NCBI GenBank assembly: GCA_022647565.1
Contig: JALCLA010000001.1
Span: 682,001-746,000 of the forward strand
Length of the DNA: 64,000 bases
From: Chiayiivirga sp.
Lineage (GTDB): Bacteria; Pseudomonadota; Gammaproteobacteria; Xanthomonadales; Xanthomonadaceae
Direction: 5' to 3'
In this document: piece by piece, positions 50,016 through 59,035 of the stretch
Position numbering within the stretch: position 1 is the first letter of the stretch
Layout of the letters: each line of letters begins with the position of its first letter
The notes under the pieces: model-generated
Database searches by the model: none
Told to the model about the DNA's origin: nothing
Seen by the model: the letters and a program-made list of their open reading frames with translations, nothing else
Position numbers and translations under genes: made by a program

Positions 50016-51225
50016 CAATTTCCCGCCGGAAGTGAATGCGCCGGCGAGTCGCACGTTCGAGCACTGCCGCGAGTGGGTGGCCGCCGGGCGGCGCGTGACC
50101 GTGGTCACCTGCGCGCCGAACTTCCCCGCCGGGAAGCTCATAGGAAACTACAAGAATCGCCTTTGGCAGCGCGAGGAGGTCGACGGCATCGATGTCATTC
50201 GCGTCTGGACGTACATCACCGCCAACGAAGGGTTTGCGCGACGCATCCTGGACTACCTGAGTTTCATGCTGGCCGGCGCCGTCGCCGCGCTGTTCGTGCG
50301 CCGCGTTGATGTCATCGTGGGAACGTCACCGCAGTTCTTCACCGCTTGCGCCGCCTGGATGGCGTCTTTTGCCAAGCGCAAGCCGTACATCTTCGAGTTG
50401 CGTGACCTGTGGCCCGAGTCGATCAAGGCCGTGGGCGCGATGCGGCCCGGACTGGCGCTGAAGTGGCTGGAGCGGGTCGAGCTGAAGCTCTATCGCGATG
50501 CCGCGCGCGTCGTCGCCGTCACGCATTCGTTCCGGGAAAACCTCGCCGCGCGCGGCATCGACCCCGCGCGTGTTTGCGTCATTTCCAACGGCGTCGACAC
50601 CTCGCATTTCCATCCTCGTCCGAGAGACGTCGCCTTGGCCGAATCCCTGGGGCTGGGCGGGCGCTTCGTGTTCGGATACGTCGGAACGCACGGCTTGGCA
50701 CACGGGCTGGAGACCTTGCTCGAATCTGCGCAGTTGCTGTCCGATCTCCCGGTGTCGCTGGTGATGCTCGGTGACGGGGCGCGCAAGGCGGCGCTGCGGC
50801 AGTTCGCACGCGAACGCGGCCTCGACAACGTCGTGTTCCTGGATTCCGTGGAAAAAAAGGACGTGCCGCGCTTCTGGTCACTGCTCGACGTGGCGGTCAT
50901 CCACTTGCGTGCCGATCCTTTGTTCGATGCCGTGATCCCCTCGAAGCTGTTCGAGTGCATGGGCATGGGCTTGCCGATCCTGCACGGCGTTGGTGGCGAG
51001 TCGGCGCGCATCGTCGAACACGAGGATGTCGGCCTGTGTTTTCCGTCCGGGGATGCGAGGGCGCTGGCGCAGGGGGTTCGTCGTCTCGCTGCCGATGCAG
51101 ATTTGCGCGCCCGGTTTTCACGCAACGCCGTCTTGGCGGCGACGCGGCATGATCGTCGCGCCCTCGCGGCGCGCATGCTCGCGGTGCTGGACGACGTGGT
51201 CGCGCAGGCTCAAAAGAGCCGGTAG
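49993..51225 (+). CDS. WbuB-like family 4 glycosyltransferase
   Basis: A 410-residue GT-B enzyme. MHILFLTDNFPPEVNAPASR and YIFELRDLWPESIKAVGAM are typical of WbuB-type transferases, which add FucNAc-like or other N-acetylated sugars to lipid-linked GlcNAc. The donor half has FGYVGTHGLAHGLETLL and DAVIPSKLFECMGMGLPIL. Being the last gene of the operon and WbuB-like, it may add the second sugar. Its 3' end overlaps the convergent WecA-like gene by 16 bases. Confidence 0.88.
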   Translation: MHILFLTDNFPPEVNAPASRTFEHCREWVAAGRRVTVVTCAPNFPAGKLIGNYKNRLWQREEVDGIDVIRVWTYITANEGFARRILDYLSFMLAGAVAALFVRRVDVIVGTSPQFFTACAAWMASFAKRKPYIFELRDLWPESIKAVGAMRPGLALKWLERVELKLYRDAARVVAVTHSFRENLAARGIDPARVCVISNGVDTSHFHPRPRDVALAESLGLGGRFVFGYVGTHGLAHGLETLLESAQLLSDLPVSLVMLGDGARKAALRQFARERGLDNVVFLDSVEKKDVPRFWSLLDVAVIHLRADPLFDAVIPSKLFECMGMGLPILHGVGGESARIVEHEDVGLCFPSGDARALAQGVRRLAADADLRARFSRNAVLAATRHDRRALAARMLAVLDDVVAQAQKSR

Positions 51226-52280
51226 GTACGGAAGAACGCCACCACGCGCCCAGGTTTCGCCGAAAACGCGAAATAGCCGATCGTGATCGCGACGAAGAGC
51301 AGAACCAGCGCCGTTTCGGCGTGGGGCAGCAAGTCGTAGCGCAAGGTGAGGGCGGCGCCGAGGCCGAGCATGCAGGAGACGGCCGACAGGCCCAGGGCGA
51401 TCCCGGTAGGCGTATAGCCCGCGTCGAGCAGCAGGTGGTGCAGATGATCACGCCCGGCCGCGAACGGCGAACGCCGTTGGTGCAGACGGCGCATCGTGAC
51501 CACGAGGCAATCGATGATGGGTGGCGCAATGAGCCAGGGCGCGAGCACCGGTGTCACCGGGTGGTTCGGCTCCTGGGTGAGGCGGAAGCACACCCATGCG
51601 ATCAGGTAGCCCAGGAACGCGCTTCCCGCGTTGCCCATGAAGACGCGCGCACGCTGACGCCACGGGTGGCGCAGGTTGAATGCGAGAAACACGCCGACTG
51701 CGGCGATGACGGGCGCGAGGCGATCGACCATGAAGGTATTGCCCGAATAAACCGCCGCCGCGCAATACATCCCGAGTGCCGTCACCGCCAGCGCACCGGC
51801 CAGTCCGTCCACGCCATCGCACATGTTGAATGCATTGATGATGCCCACGGTGGCGAAGACGGTGAAGGGCACCGACCAGATGCCAAGATCGAACGAGCGC
51901 GTGCCGAGGAGTTCGCCCAGGTATTCGACCCTGACCCCGCCCACGTAGATCATGACCAGGGCCGCTCCGGCCTGCGCCAGCAGTCGCCACCACCAGCGCA
52001 CGTCGCGCACGTCGTCGATCAGGCCGACGACGATCAGCATCGCCGCGCCCAGCATGAAACCCAGGTAGGCCCGCGGGTACTCGCCCAGCCACACGACCGG
52101 CACCATGATGCCGATGGCCATGGCCAAGCCGCCGACGATAGGGGTGGGGTGGGCGTGATCCTTGCGCCCGCCCGGGCGATCCAGCAACCCAAGGCGATGT
52201 GCAAGGGGTTCGAGGATCCACAACATCGCCGCAACGATCAGCGCGGTGATGAGCGGGTCGATCCACCAATTCTCGGTCAC
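51210..52280 (-). CDS. WecA/MraY-family polyprenyl-phosphate sugar-1-phosphate transferase
   Basis: A 356-residue membrane enzyme with about 11 helices that starts lipid-linked repeat-unit synthesis by moving HexNAc-1-P from UDP to undecaprenyl phosphate. Catalytic motifs are visible: GLIDDVRDVRW, NAFNMCDGVDGLAGA, the variant FMGNAGSAFLGY (the usual FMGDxGS has Asp) and RDHLHHLLLDAG. GTG 52280 is chosen because a longer reading adds non-family residues. It converges on the wecB operon and ends inside its last gene, so the two transcripts oppose each other. GlcNAc-1-P is the likely donor. Confidence 0.9.
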   Translation of the reverse strand: MTENWWIDPLITALIVAAMLWILEPLAHRLGLLDRPGGRKDHAHPTPIVGGLAMAIGIMVPVVWLGEYPRAYLGFMLGAAMLIVVGLIDDVRDVRWWWRLLAQAGAALVMIYVGGVRVEYLGELLGTRSFDLGIWSVPFTVFATVGIINAFNMCDGVDGLAGALAVTALGMYCAAAVYSGNTFMVDRLAPVIAAVGVFLAFNLRHPWRQRARVFMGNAGSAFLGYLIAWVCFRLTQEPNHPVTPVLAPWLIAPPIIDCLVVTMRRLHQRRSPFAAGRDHLHHLLLDAGYTPTGIALGLSAVSCMLGLGAALTLRYDLLPHAETALVLLFVAITIGYFAFSAKPGRVVAFFRTYRLF

Positions 52281-52540
52281 GCCTTCAACTCTTGCGACAT
52301 CAGCTTGTCCTTGGAGGCCGCTCCGACTGCGCACAAATCGAGCGCCGGCCCCCAGACGGCGCTGGCTGCAGCGATGCGCGCCGCAGCAATTGTGACGAAT
52401 TGTACATGGGGAAGGCCCTGAAGCCCTCCGCGCTGGCAGCGCCGAGGCCGGCCGGCCGAAAGGGTCCGCCCGAAAGTACAACGCCTGTGCTGCGGCGCAC
52501 CAGTTAGAATGCCTCGGGTCTCAATCTGGAGTCTGGTGCG

Positions 52541-53281
52541 ATGAGCGCAGCTGGGGTGGCAGTCGCGGCTTCGCCGCGAAAATCCAAGCGGTTTCCGTCT
52601 GCGACAAGCGCGTTGACAGGCCTTGTTGCCGATAATCAAACCCTCGCCGTCGGCGGCTTCGGGCTCTGCGGTATCCCCGAAGCCCTGATTGCGGCGCTGC
52701 GCGATTCGGGCGTGAAGGGCCTGACCGCGATTTCCAACAACGCCGGCGTCGATGGCTTTGGCCTCGGCCAGCTGCTCAGCACGCGCCAGATCAGGAAGAT
52801 GATTTCGTCCTACGTGGGCGAGAACAAGGAGTTCGAGCGCCAGTTCCTGTCGGGCGAACTCGAACTCGAGTTCAACCCGCAGGGCACGCTGGCCGAGCGC
52901 CTGCGCGCAGGCGGGGCCGGGATTCCGGCGTTCTTCACCCGCACCGGTTATGGCACGGTGGTGGCGGAGGGCAAGGAGACGCGCCAGTTCCCGGACGGTC
53001 ACTGGTACGTGCTGGAAACCGCGCTCAAGGCCGACGTGTCGCTGGTGAAGGCATGGAAGGCCGATACCGCCGGCAACCTGGTGTTCCGCAAGACCTCGCG
53101 CAACTTCAATCCGGCCTGCGCGATGGCGGGCAAGGTTTGCGTGGTGGAGGTGGAGGAGCTGGTCGAGGTCGGCGAAATCGATCCGGATCACGTGCATCTG
53201 CCCGGCATCTACGTCGACCGCATCGTGGTGAACGCGACGCCGGAAAAACGCATCGAGCAGCGCACGGTGCGGGCGGGCTGA
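52541..53281 (+). CDS. scoA: 3-oxoacid CoA-transferase subunit A
   Basis: A 246-residue alpha subunit of succinyl-CoA:3-ketoacid CoA-transferase, which moves CoA from succinyl-CoA to acetoacetate. [20 protein letters not shown] (about residues 37-56) is the coenzyme A binding loop; [16 protein letters not shown] and [20 protein letters not shown] are conserved. It has a short N-terminal extension (about 15 residues) before the family start. Its partner scoB lies 817 bases downstream rather than adjacent, because a nucleotidyltransferase cassette intervenes. It would activate acetoacetate from tyrosine catabolism. Confidence 0.94.
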   Translation: MSAAGVAVAASPRKSKRFPSATSALTGLVADNQTLAVGGFGLCGIPEALIAALRDSGVKGLTAISNNAGVDGFGLGQLLSTRQIRKMISSYVGENKEFERQFLSGELELEFNPQGTLAERLRAGGAGIPAFFTRTGYGTVVAEGKETRQFPDGHWYVLETALKADVSLVKAWKADTAGNLVFRKTSRNFNPACAMAGKVCVVEVEELVEVGEIDPDHVHLPGIYVDRIVVNATPEKRIEQRTVRAG

Positions 53282-53296
53282 GGTCGCGATGCCGTG

Positions 53297-54088
53297 ATGG
53301 GCGAACTGGAACTGCTGGGCCTCGTGAGTGACCGGCTGCGCGAGGTGGGCGTCGCCTTCATGCTGACCGGATCATTCGCGCTGGCCTACTACGCGATACC
53401 GCGCATGACGCGCAACATCGACTTGGTGGTGGCGCTCGACGGCATCGATCCAGTCCGGTTGGCGCGCGCCTTCGAGCGCGATTTCTACGTCGATGCCGAT
53501 GCGGTGCGCGACGCCATCGCCTCGCGGCGTATGCTCAACCTCATGCATCTGGAGAGCGGCATCAAGGTAGACCTGATCGTGCGCAGGGACGATGCTTACC
53601 GGCGGACCGAATTCGCGCGCCGGCAGGCGGTGCGGATCGGAGGTATCGAAACGTACATCGTCAGCCGCGAGGACCTGATCCTGTCCAAGCTGGCTTGGGC
53701 GCGCGACAGCGCTTCGGAGTTGCAACGGCGCGACGTGCGCGACTTGATCGACGCCCCAGTAGATCGCGACTATCTGCGGCGCTGGGCGCCAGGGCTGGGC
53801 GCCAGGGCTGGGCGTCGAGGCGGCCCTGGAGGAAGTACTGGCATGAACGACACCGCGCCCGAAATCGCGGCCCGCGTCGCGGCGCGCTGCCGCGACATGA
53901 CCCCGGAGCAGCGCATGCGCGCCGCCGCTTCGCTGTATGACACGGCTTGCGCCATCGTGGATGCGTCGTTGCCGCAAGACATGGCGCCCGCGGCGCGGCG
54001 GCTGGCGCGCGCGCGGCGGATGTATGGCGACGAACTTACTGCGGCGGCGCTGCAAGCCCACGCCGACTGGACAATGGCACCCCACTGA
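53297..54088 (+). CDS. AbiEii-like nucleotidyltransferase fused by frameshift to a small helical protein
   Basis: As written, a 263-codon frame. Residues 1-165 are a nucleotidyltransferase ([26 protein letters not shown] motif, then N-I-D where D-x-D is usual; later VDLIV and [16 protein letters not shown]). A 13-base tandem duplication at 53784-53809 shifts the frame, so the original end ([16 protein letters not shown], stop at 53844-53846) is lost and the reading runs through junk ([12 protein letters not shown]) into the next gene, [11 protein letters not shown]. Removing one copy gives two overlapping genes (ATGA). Similar nucleotidyltransferases act as toxins or modifiers, but toxicity here is unproven. 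The cassette sits inside the scoA-scoB pair. Confidence 0.75.
   Translation: MGELELLGLVSDRLREVGVAFMLTGSFALAYYAIPRMTRNIDLVVALDGIDPVRLARAFERDFYVDADAVRDAIASRRMLNLMHLESGIKVDLIVRRDDAYRRTEFARRQAVRIGGIETYIVSREDLILSKLAWARDSASELQRRDVRDLIDAPVDRDYLRRWAPGLGARAGRRGGPGGSTGMNDTAPEIAARVAARCRDMTPEQRMRAAASLYDTACAIVDASLPQDMAPAARRLARARRMYGDELTAAALQAHADWTMAPH
53784..53809. repeat. 13-base tandem duplication that shifts the nucleotidyltransferase frame
   Basis: GGGCGCCAGGGCT occurs twice in a row (53784-53796 and 53797-53809), followed by GGGCG. Thirteen is not a multiple of three. Deleting one unit restores a family-like C-terminus and a 4-base overlap with the following small gene. Confidence 0.9.
53843..54088 (+). 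CDS. small partner protein of the nucleotidyltransferase (ancestral separate gene)
   Basis: Starting at its own ATG 53843, this is an 81-residue helical protein ([20 protein letters not shown], then [20 protein letters not shown] and RRMYGDEL). The frame is shared with the fused reading upstream only because of the 13-base duplication. The ATG with GGAGGAAG about 8 bases upstream suggests it can still be translated separately. It may be the partner or antidote of the nucleotidyltransferase; that is inference from the pairing. Confidence 0.6.
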   Translation: MNDTAPEIAARVAARCRDMTPEQRMRAAASLYDTACAIVDASLPQDMAPAARRLARARRMYGDELTAAALQAHADWTMAPH

Positions 54089-54098
54089 GGAAACCGAC

Positions 54099-54734
54099 AT
54101 GCCCTGGACCCGCGACGAAATGGCGCAGCGCGCCGCAGGAGAACTCACCGATGGTGCCTATGTGAACCTGGGCATCGGCCTGCCGACCCTGGTGGCCAAC
54201 TTCATCCCGGAAGGCATGGATGTGTGGCTGCAGTCGGAGAACGGGTTGCTCGGCATCGGACCGTTTCCGACCGAAGCCGAAGTCGATGCCGATCTGATCA
54301 ATGCCGGCAAGCAGACCGTCACCGCGCGCGTGGGGGCGAGCTATTTCGGCAGCCATGATTCCTTTGCGATGATCCGCGGCGGCCATATCGATCTGGCCAT
54401 CCTGGGCGCGATGCAGGTGACGCATCGCGGCGATCTCGCCAACTGGATGGTGCCCGGCAAGATGGTGAAAGGCATGGGCGGCGCGATGGACCTGGTGGCC
54501 GGGGTCAAGCGCGTCGTGGTGCTGATGGAGCACACCGCCAAGAATGGCGAGCACAAGATCCTGCCCGAATGCACCTTGCCACTCACTGGCGTGGGCGTGG
54601 TCAATCGCATCATCACCGAACTGGCGGTGATGGACGTGACGCCGGACGGGCTGGTGTTGGTGGAATCCGCCCCCGGCGTGAGCGACGACGAGCTGCGCGA
54701 AAAGACCGGCGCGCCGTTCAAGCGCGCGGCCTGA
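54099..54734 (+). CDS. scoB: 3-oxoacid CoA-transferase subunit B
   Basis: A 211-residue beta subunit. The catalytic glutamate Glu47 lies in [13 protein letters not shown], the glutamyl-CoA-forming site of class I CoA-transferases. [29 protein letters not shown] and [16 protein letters not shown] are conserved. The start ATG 54099 follows the stop of the small partner gene by 10 bases, so it is probably expressed from scoA's transcript through the inserted cassette. With scoA it forms acetoacetyl-CoA. Confidence 0.95.
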   Translation: MPWTRDEMAQRAAGELTDGAYVNLGIGLPTLVANFIPEGMDVWLQSENGLLGIGPFPTEAEVDADLINAGKQTVTARVGASYFGSHDSFAMIRGGHIDLAILGAMQVTHRGDLANWMVPGKMVKGMGGAMDLVAGVKRVVVLMEHTAKNGEHKILPECTLPLTGVGVVNRIITELAVMDVTPDGLVLVESAPGVSDDELREKTGAPFKRAA

Positions 54735-54777
54735 GGCGGCACCGGCGCACGCGCGGGTCGGTCCGCATGCGACCTGC

Positions 54778-55854
54778 ATGACGGCGTCCACCCGCCCGGA
54801 AGATCGTGACCGCCTCGATGGGCTGCAGGTGTTGCGCGCGGTCGCGGCCTTGTCGGTGGTCGTGTTCCATGCCGGCCGTTACGTGGCGGATCGCGTGCCG
54901 GAGGCAGCCTGGCGCTGGGGCGAATTCGGCGTCGACGTTTTCTTCGTGCTGAGTGGCTGCGTGATGGCCTGGGCGACGCGGCCGGGGACGCCGGCGCTTG
55001 CGTTCTTCGCGCGTCGCTTCGCCCGCATCGCACCGATGTACTGGCTCGCGACCCTGGTCGTTGCGGTGGCGCTCTGGCAGTGGCCGTCGCTGTTTCATGC
55101 GGCGGTGCTGGATCCGATGCACCTGGCGCAGAGCCTCGCCTTCCTCCCGCACTACAGCCCCGGCGCACCGGACCAGATATGGCCGCTGTTCGTGCCGGGC
55201 TGGACGCTCAACTACGAGATGTATTTCTACCTGGTGTTCGCGGCGACGCTGCCGTGGATCACCTCGGCCGGCTGGCGCGTGGTCGTGGTCACGGCGCTGC
55301 TCGCGATGGGGGTGGCGGTGGCGCGTCCATTCTCGGGCCCCGCGGCGCCGGCCTGGGCCGTATTCCTCGGCCAGCCGCTGGTGTTCGAGTTCGTATTCGG
55401 AATGGGCGTGGCGCTCGCGCTGCGGTCCGGTGCTCGACTATCGGCGTGGCTTGCCGGGGTCATCGCGCTGGTGGCCGCACTGACGATGTTCTGGATGGCC
55501 ACGACCGAAACCCGCTTGGCAAGCGCCGGGCTCCCGGCGGCCGCGCTGGTGCTCGCTATGGCTTCGTTCGGACGGTTGCGATCCAGGCTGGGGCGCGCCA
55601 TGACCTGGCTGGGTGATGCGTCCTACAGCCTGTACCTGATCCACCCTTACTTGGTCGGCGCGGTCTGGCTGGTGTGGCAACGGCACGTGCCGGATGCCGG
55701 TCCGGTCGGCGCGTGGGGATTCATCACGGCGTGCGTGGTCGCCTGCGCCGCCGCAGCGCTGCCGATCCATCGCCGGATCGAACAGCCGCTGGTGCGCTGG
55801 ACCCTGCGCCGGCTCGTGCCGACGCCACCCAGCCCGGTGGCCGGAGTCACCTGA
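54778..55854 (+). CDS. acyltransferase-3 family membrane protein
   Basis: A 358-residue protein with about 10 helices. Family landmarks are LDGLQVLRAVAALSVVVFHA (catalytic-type His near the end of the first helix), FGVDVFFVLSGCVMAWA and RRFARIAPMYWLATL. Such proteins O-acylate surface polysaccharides or lipids in the membrane. It lies 43 bases after scoB with no functional link to it; it could modify the glycan of the nearby locus. Confidence 0.88.
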   Translation: MTASTRPEDRDRLDGLQVLRAVAALSVVVFHAGRYVADRVPEAAWRWGEFGVDVFFVLSGCVMAWATRPGTPALAFFARRFARIAPMYWLATLVVAVALWQWPSLFHAAVLDPMHLAQSLAFLPHYSPGAPDQIWPLFVPGWTLNYEMYFYLVFAATLPWITSAGWRVVVVTALLAMGVAVARPFSGPAAPAWAVFLGQPLVFEFVFGMGVALALRSGARLSAWLAGVIALVAALTMFWMATTETRLASAGLPAAALVLAMASFGRLRSRLGRAMTWLGDASYSLYLIHPYLVGAVWLVWQRHVPDAGPVGAWGFITACVVACAAAALPIHRRIEQPLVRWTLRRLVPTPPSPVAGVT

Positions 55855-55881
55855 CGCGCCGTGGCGGTTGGTTGCCCGGAC

Positions 55882-56991
55882 TCAACTGACGACCGGGGCG
55901 GTACCGGATCGCGGCGTGGGGTGGCGTGGCGGCCGGTTCGGGCGCAGGTAGCGGTCCATGCTCCTGACCTGCAGTTCGCGCAGGCGTGCCAGCCAGCGCT
56001 TGCCCAGCAGTCCGACCACGAGCATCACGATGACCTCGGGCGTCATCCAGCGTTGCCGCAAGGCGGCGCACGCCAGGGCGCAGCCCTTGCCGCGCTCGCC
56101 CGCCAGCAAATAGTGCAGCGCAGTGCGACGCAACTGGCGCCAATGGAGGATGGGGGCCAGGCGCTGCATCTCGGCCCCATGCGCGGTGAGGACGCGTTGC
56201 GCCTCCTGCGCCTGGTCGGCGGCGGCACGGAGCAGTTGCGCCCGCTCGATCGTGCGCGACAGCGAGGTGGGCGCGTCGTAATGTAGCGCCGCCACCACGT
56301 CATGGGCCACGACGACCTCGAAATGGCGATGCAAATCGAGGAAATAGCCCAGCTCGAACGCGCGGCTGTCCGGATAGCGCAAATCGGAGAACGCGCTTCC
56401 ACGCACGCAAAGCAAGGTGTCCTGCTGGTGCATGGAACACGATGCCTGCCAGCGCAGCAGCCCCGCATAGTCGAGATGGCCGGCCGGCGGCAGGGTGTGC
56501 GGCGAGATGCCGCCATCGTCGAGGGCGAACAAGAAGCGCAAGGCCGAGATGGAGGCCGCCTGACGCACGGCGCAAGCGTCGATCCGGTCGATCGCGCCCG
56601 GCAGTAGCTCGTCGTCGCTGTCGAGGAACACCACCCATTCGCCTTGCGCGGCGGCGGCGCCCGAATTGCGCGCCGGACAGACGCCGCGATTGGTCGCGTG
56701 CACGATCAGGCGCAGGCGCGGATCGAGCAGCTGCGCCACGGCCTCGCGCGTGCCATCGGTGGAGCCATCGTCAACGACCAGCACTTCGATGCCCGGGCCT
56801 GTCTGGCCGAGGCAACTGCGGATCGCGCGCAGCACGTAGTCGCGCCGGTTGTGGGTGGGGATCACGACGCTGTAGCGCGGGCGCCCGTCGGAGGACAACG
56901 CGACATCCGCGAGTTCGACCGATCCCTCGCGCCCGCGGCACGACGGGTTCGCGGCCCCCGGCCCGGCATCCTGCTTTGCTGGCTTGTCCAC
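55882..56991 (-). CDS. family 2 glycosyltransferase
   Basis: A 369-residue enzyme. YSVVIPTHNRRDYVLRAIRS (about residues 39-58), VLVVDDGSTDGT and VVFLDSDDELLPGAI are the GT2 nucleotide-sugar site and DxD motif. The start is GTG 56991, with a G-rich run before it. A hydrophobic stretch (VIVMLVVGLLGK) near the C-terminus may attach it to the membrane. It converges with the acyltransferase, 27 bases between stops, and both may decorate a surface glycan. Confidence 0.85.
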   Translation of the reverse strand: MDKPAKQDAGPGAANPSCRGREGSVELADVALSSDGRPRYSVVIPTHNRRDYVLRAIRSCLGQTGPGIEVLVVDDGSTDGTREAVAQLLDPRLRLIVHATNRGVCPARNSGAAAAQGEWVVFLDSDDELLPGAIDRIDACAVRQAASISALRFLFALDDGGISPHTLPPAGHLDYAGLLRWQASCSMHQQDTLLCVRGSAFSDLRYPDSRAFELGYFLDLHRHFEVVVAHDVVAALHYDAPTSLSRTIERAQLLRAAADQAQEAQRVLTAHGAEMQRLAPILHWRQLRRTALHYLLAGERGKGCALACAALRQRWMTPEVIVMLVVGLLGKRWLARLRELQVRSMDRYLRPNRPPRHPTPRSGTAPVVS

Positions 56992-57088
56992 TTCGCCCCC
57001 CGACGAAACGGTTCAGTCTGGATCGAGCTTGCCTGGTCCGGCGGTGGTGAGGCGCGACGGCTCAGGCAGCGCCGTCACGCCCGCGCCC

Positions 57089-58027
57089 TCAGAGCGCCGC
57101 CTCGATCTCCGGAATCAGCGTGAACAAGTCGCCGACGAGGCCGATGTCCGCGATCTCGAAGATCGGTGCCTCACTGTCCTTGTTGATCGCGACAATGGTA
57201 CCGGCGTCCTTGATGCCCGTGAGGTGCTGGATCGCGCCGGAGATGCCGATGGCCACGTACAGTTCGGGTGCGATGATCTTGCCGGTCTGGCCGACCTGCA
57301 TTTCGTTCGGCACGTAGCCGGCGTCGACCGCGGCGCGCGAGGCGCCGACGCCGGCGCCGAGCTTGTCGGCCAGCTTGTAGATCACGGCGAAGTTCTCGGC
57401 CGAACCCACGCCGCGTCCACCCGAGACCACGCGACTTGCGCTTTGCAGGTCAGGACGATCCGACTTGCCGGCGGCCAGGCCCTTGTGGCGCGTGTGCGAA
57501 GGCAGGGCCACGTCGACAGCGGCCGCTTCCACCGGCGCGCTGTTGCCGCCGGCGGCCGCCGCCCACGAGGCCACGCGCACCGTGGCGACCACGGTCTGGC
57601 CGGCCGGTGCCTGCACCGTGACGATGGCGTTGCCGGCATAGATCGGACGCTTGAAGGTGTGCGTTCCTTCCACTGCCATCACGTCGCTGACCTGGGCCAC
57701 GCCGAGCAGGGCCGCGATGCAGGGCATCAGGTCCTTGCCAAAGGTGGTGCTGGGGCCGAAGACGTGGGTGTAGCCGGTAGCGAGCCTGGCCACTTGCGGC
57801 GCCTGCACCTGCGCGATGGCGTTCGCGTTGGCCGGGTTCGCAACCGCCAGCACGCGCGACACGCCGGCGATCTGCGCGGCCTGCGCGGCGACGCCGGCCG
57901 GATCGGCGGCGAGCACGATCACATCGAGGCTGGCCGGGTTCATTGCCTTGGCCGCGGTGACGCACTTGGCGGTGGCGGCGTTGAGTTTGCCGTCGAGGTG
58001 TTCGGCGACGATGAGGACGTTCGACAT
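57089..58027 (-). CDS. etfA: electron transfer flavoprotein subunit alpha
   Basis: A 312-residue FAD-binding subunit. The C-terminal FAD domain is clear: [16 protein letters not shown] (about 187-202), [20 protein letters not shown] and [20 protein letters not shown]. It passes electrons from acyl-CoA and other dehydrogenases to ETF-quinone oxidoreductase. It is downstream of etfB with a 127-base gap that contains an extragenic palindrome, instead of the usual tight spacing. Confidence 0.96.
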   Translation of the reverse strand: MSNVLIVAEHLDGKLNAATAKCVTAAKAMNPASLDVIVLAADPAGVAAQAAQIAGVSRVLAVANPANANAIAQVQAPQVARLATGYTHVFGPSTTFGKDLMPCIAALLGVAQVSDVMAVEGTHTFKRPIYAGNAIVTVQAPAGQTVVATVRVASWAAAAGGNSAPVEAAAVDVALPSHTRHKGLAAGKSDRPDLQSASRVVSGGRGVGSAENFAVIYKLADKLGAGVGASRAAVDAGYVPNEMQVGQTGKIIAPELYVAIGISGAIQHLTGIKDAGTIVAINKDSEAPIFEIADIGLVGDLFTLIPEIEAAL

Positions 58028-58109
58028 GGCGATTCTCCGGTTCGTTTTCCTCCTCGTGCGCCGGGGAGGGATTGGGTGGGGGCGAGTGCCAGGCGGTTCG
58101 CTACGATGG

Positions 58110-58145
58110 CCCCCATCCCGACCTTCCCCCGCACGCGGGGGAAGG
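58110..58145 (+). repeat. REP-like extragenic palindrome between etfB and etfA
   Basis: A CCCCCATCCC lead followed by an 11-bp stem (CCTTCCCCCGC with GCGGGGGAAGG at 58122-58145). Two further copies with the same lead flank the array at 61068-61259. It lies inside the etfBA transcript and may stabilise mRNA or slow transcription. Confidence 0.75.
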
Positions 58146-58154
58146 AGTCATGTG

Positions 58155-58901
58155 TTACAGCAAGCCCTTGGCCTTGAGTGCCGCGACCAGTTCGGCCGCG
58201 CTCTTCACCATCACGCCCTTGCTGCGCTTGGGCGGAGGCGCGTAGCCCAGGGTGTTGAGCGTGTCGCCGGACGCGACGCCGAGGTCGGCGAGCGGCAGGG
58301 TTTCCAGCGGCTTGCTCTTGGCCTTCATGATGTCGGGCAGCTTGATGAAGCGCGGTTCGTTCAGGCGCAGGTCGGTGGTGACCACCGCGGGCAAATCGAC
58401 TTCCAGGGTCTCCAGTCCGGCGTCCACCTCGCGCACTACCGTGGCCTTGTCGCCGACGACATCGAGCTTGCCGGCGAAGGTGGCCTGCGGCCGGCCCCAG
58501 AGCGTGGCCAGCATCTGCCCGGTCTGGTTGGCGTCGTCGTCGATTGCCTGCTTGCCGAGGATCACCAGCTGCGGCTGCTCTTTCTCGATCAGCTTGAGCA
58601 GCACGCGCGCCGCGGTGAGCGGCTGGATGGCATCGGTCGTGACCACGTGGATGGCGCGGTTCGCGCCCATCGCGAGGCCATTGCGCAGGTGTGCCTGCGC
58701 ATCGGCCGGGCCGATGGTGGCCACCACGACTTCGGTCGCGATGCCCTTGTCGCGCAGTCGCAGCGCTTCTTCCAGCGCGATTTCATCGAAGGGATTGGCG
58801 GAAAGCTTCACGCCGTCGGTCACGACGCCCGAGCCATCGGGCTTGACCTGGATGCGCACGTTGAAATCGACGACGCGCTTGTAGCCGACAAGAATCTTCA
58901 T
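58155..58901 (-). CDS. etfB: electron transfer flavoprotein subunit beta
   Basis: A 248-residue AMP-binding subunit that starts MKILVGYKRVVDFNVRIQVK. The conserved SANPFDEIALEEALRLRDKG (residues about 34-53), VVVATIGPADAQAHLRNGLA and LVILGKQAIDDDANQTGQML are present. Together with etfA it forms the ETF heterodimer. The promoter should lie in the 302-base gap upstream, which holds an inverted repeat. Confidence 0.96.
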   Translation of the reverse strand: MKILVGYKRVVDFNVRIQVKPDGSGVVTDGVKLSANPFDEIALEEALRLRDKGIATEVVVATIGPADAQAHLRNGLAMGANRAIHVVTTDAIQPLTAARVLLKLIEKEQPQLVILGKQAIDDDANQTGQMLATLWGRPQATFAGKLDVVGDKATVVREVDAGLETLEVDLPAVVTTDLRLNEPRFIKLPDIMKAKSKPLETLPLADLGVASGDTLNTLGYAPPPKRSKGVMVKSAAELVAALKAKGLL

Positions 58902-59035
58902 CGGTCTGGAGTTCCTGAATCTGCGGGGGAAGCGTCCGGCCGGGCAGGACGGGCGCGTATTGTAACCGGTCGTCGGGTCGGGGCGAGAAGCAAGGCCAAG
59001 ATCGAGTCAAGACGAGGATCAAGATCAAGAGACGC

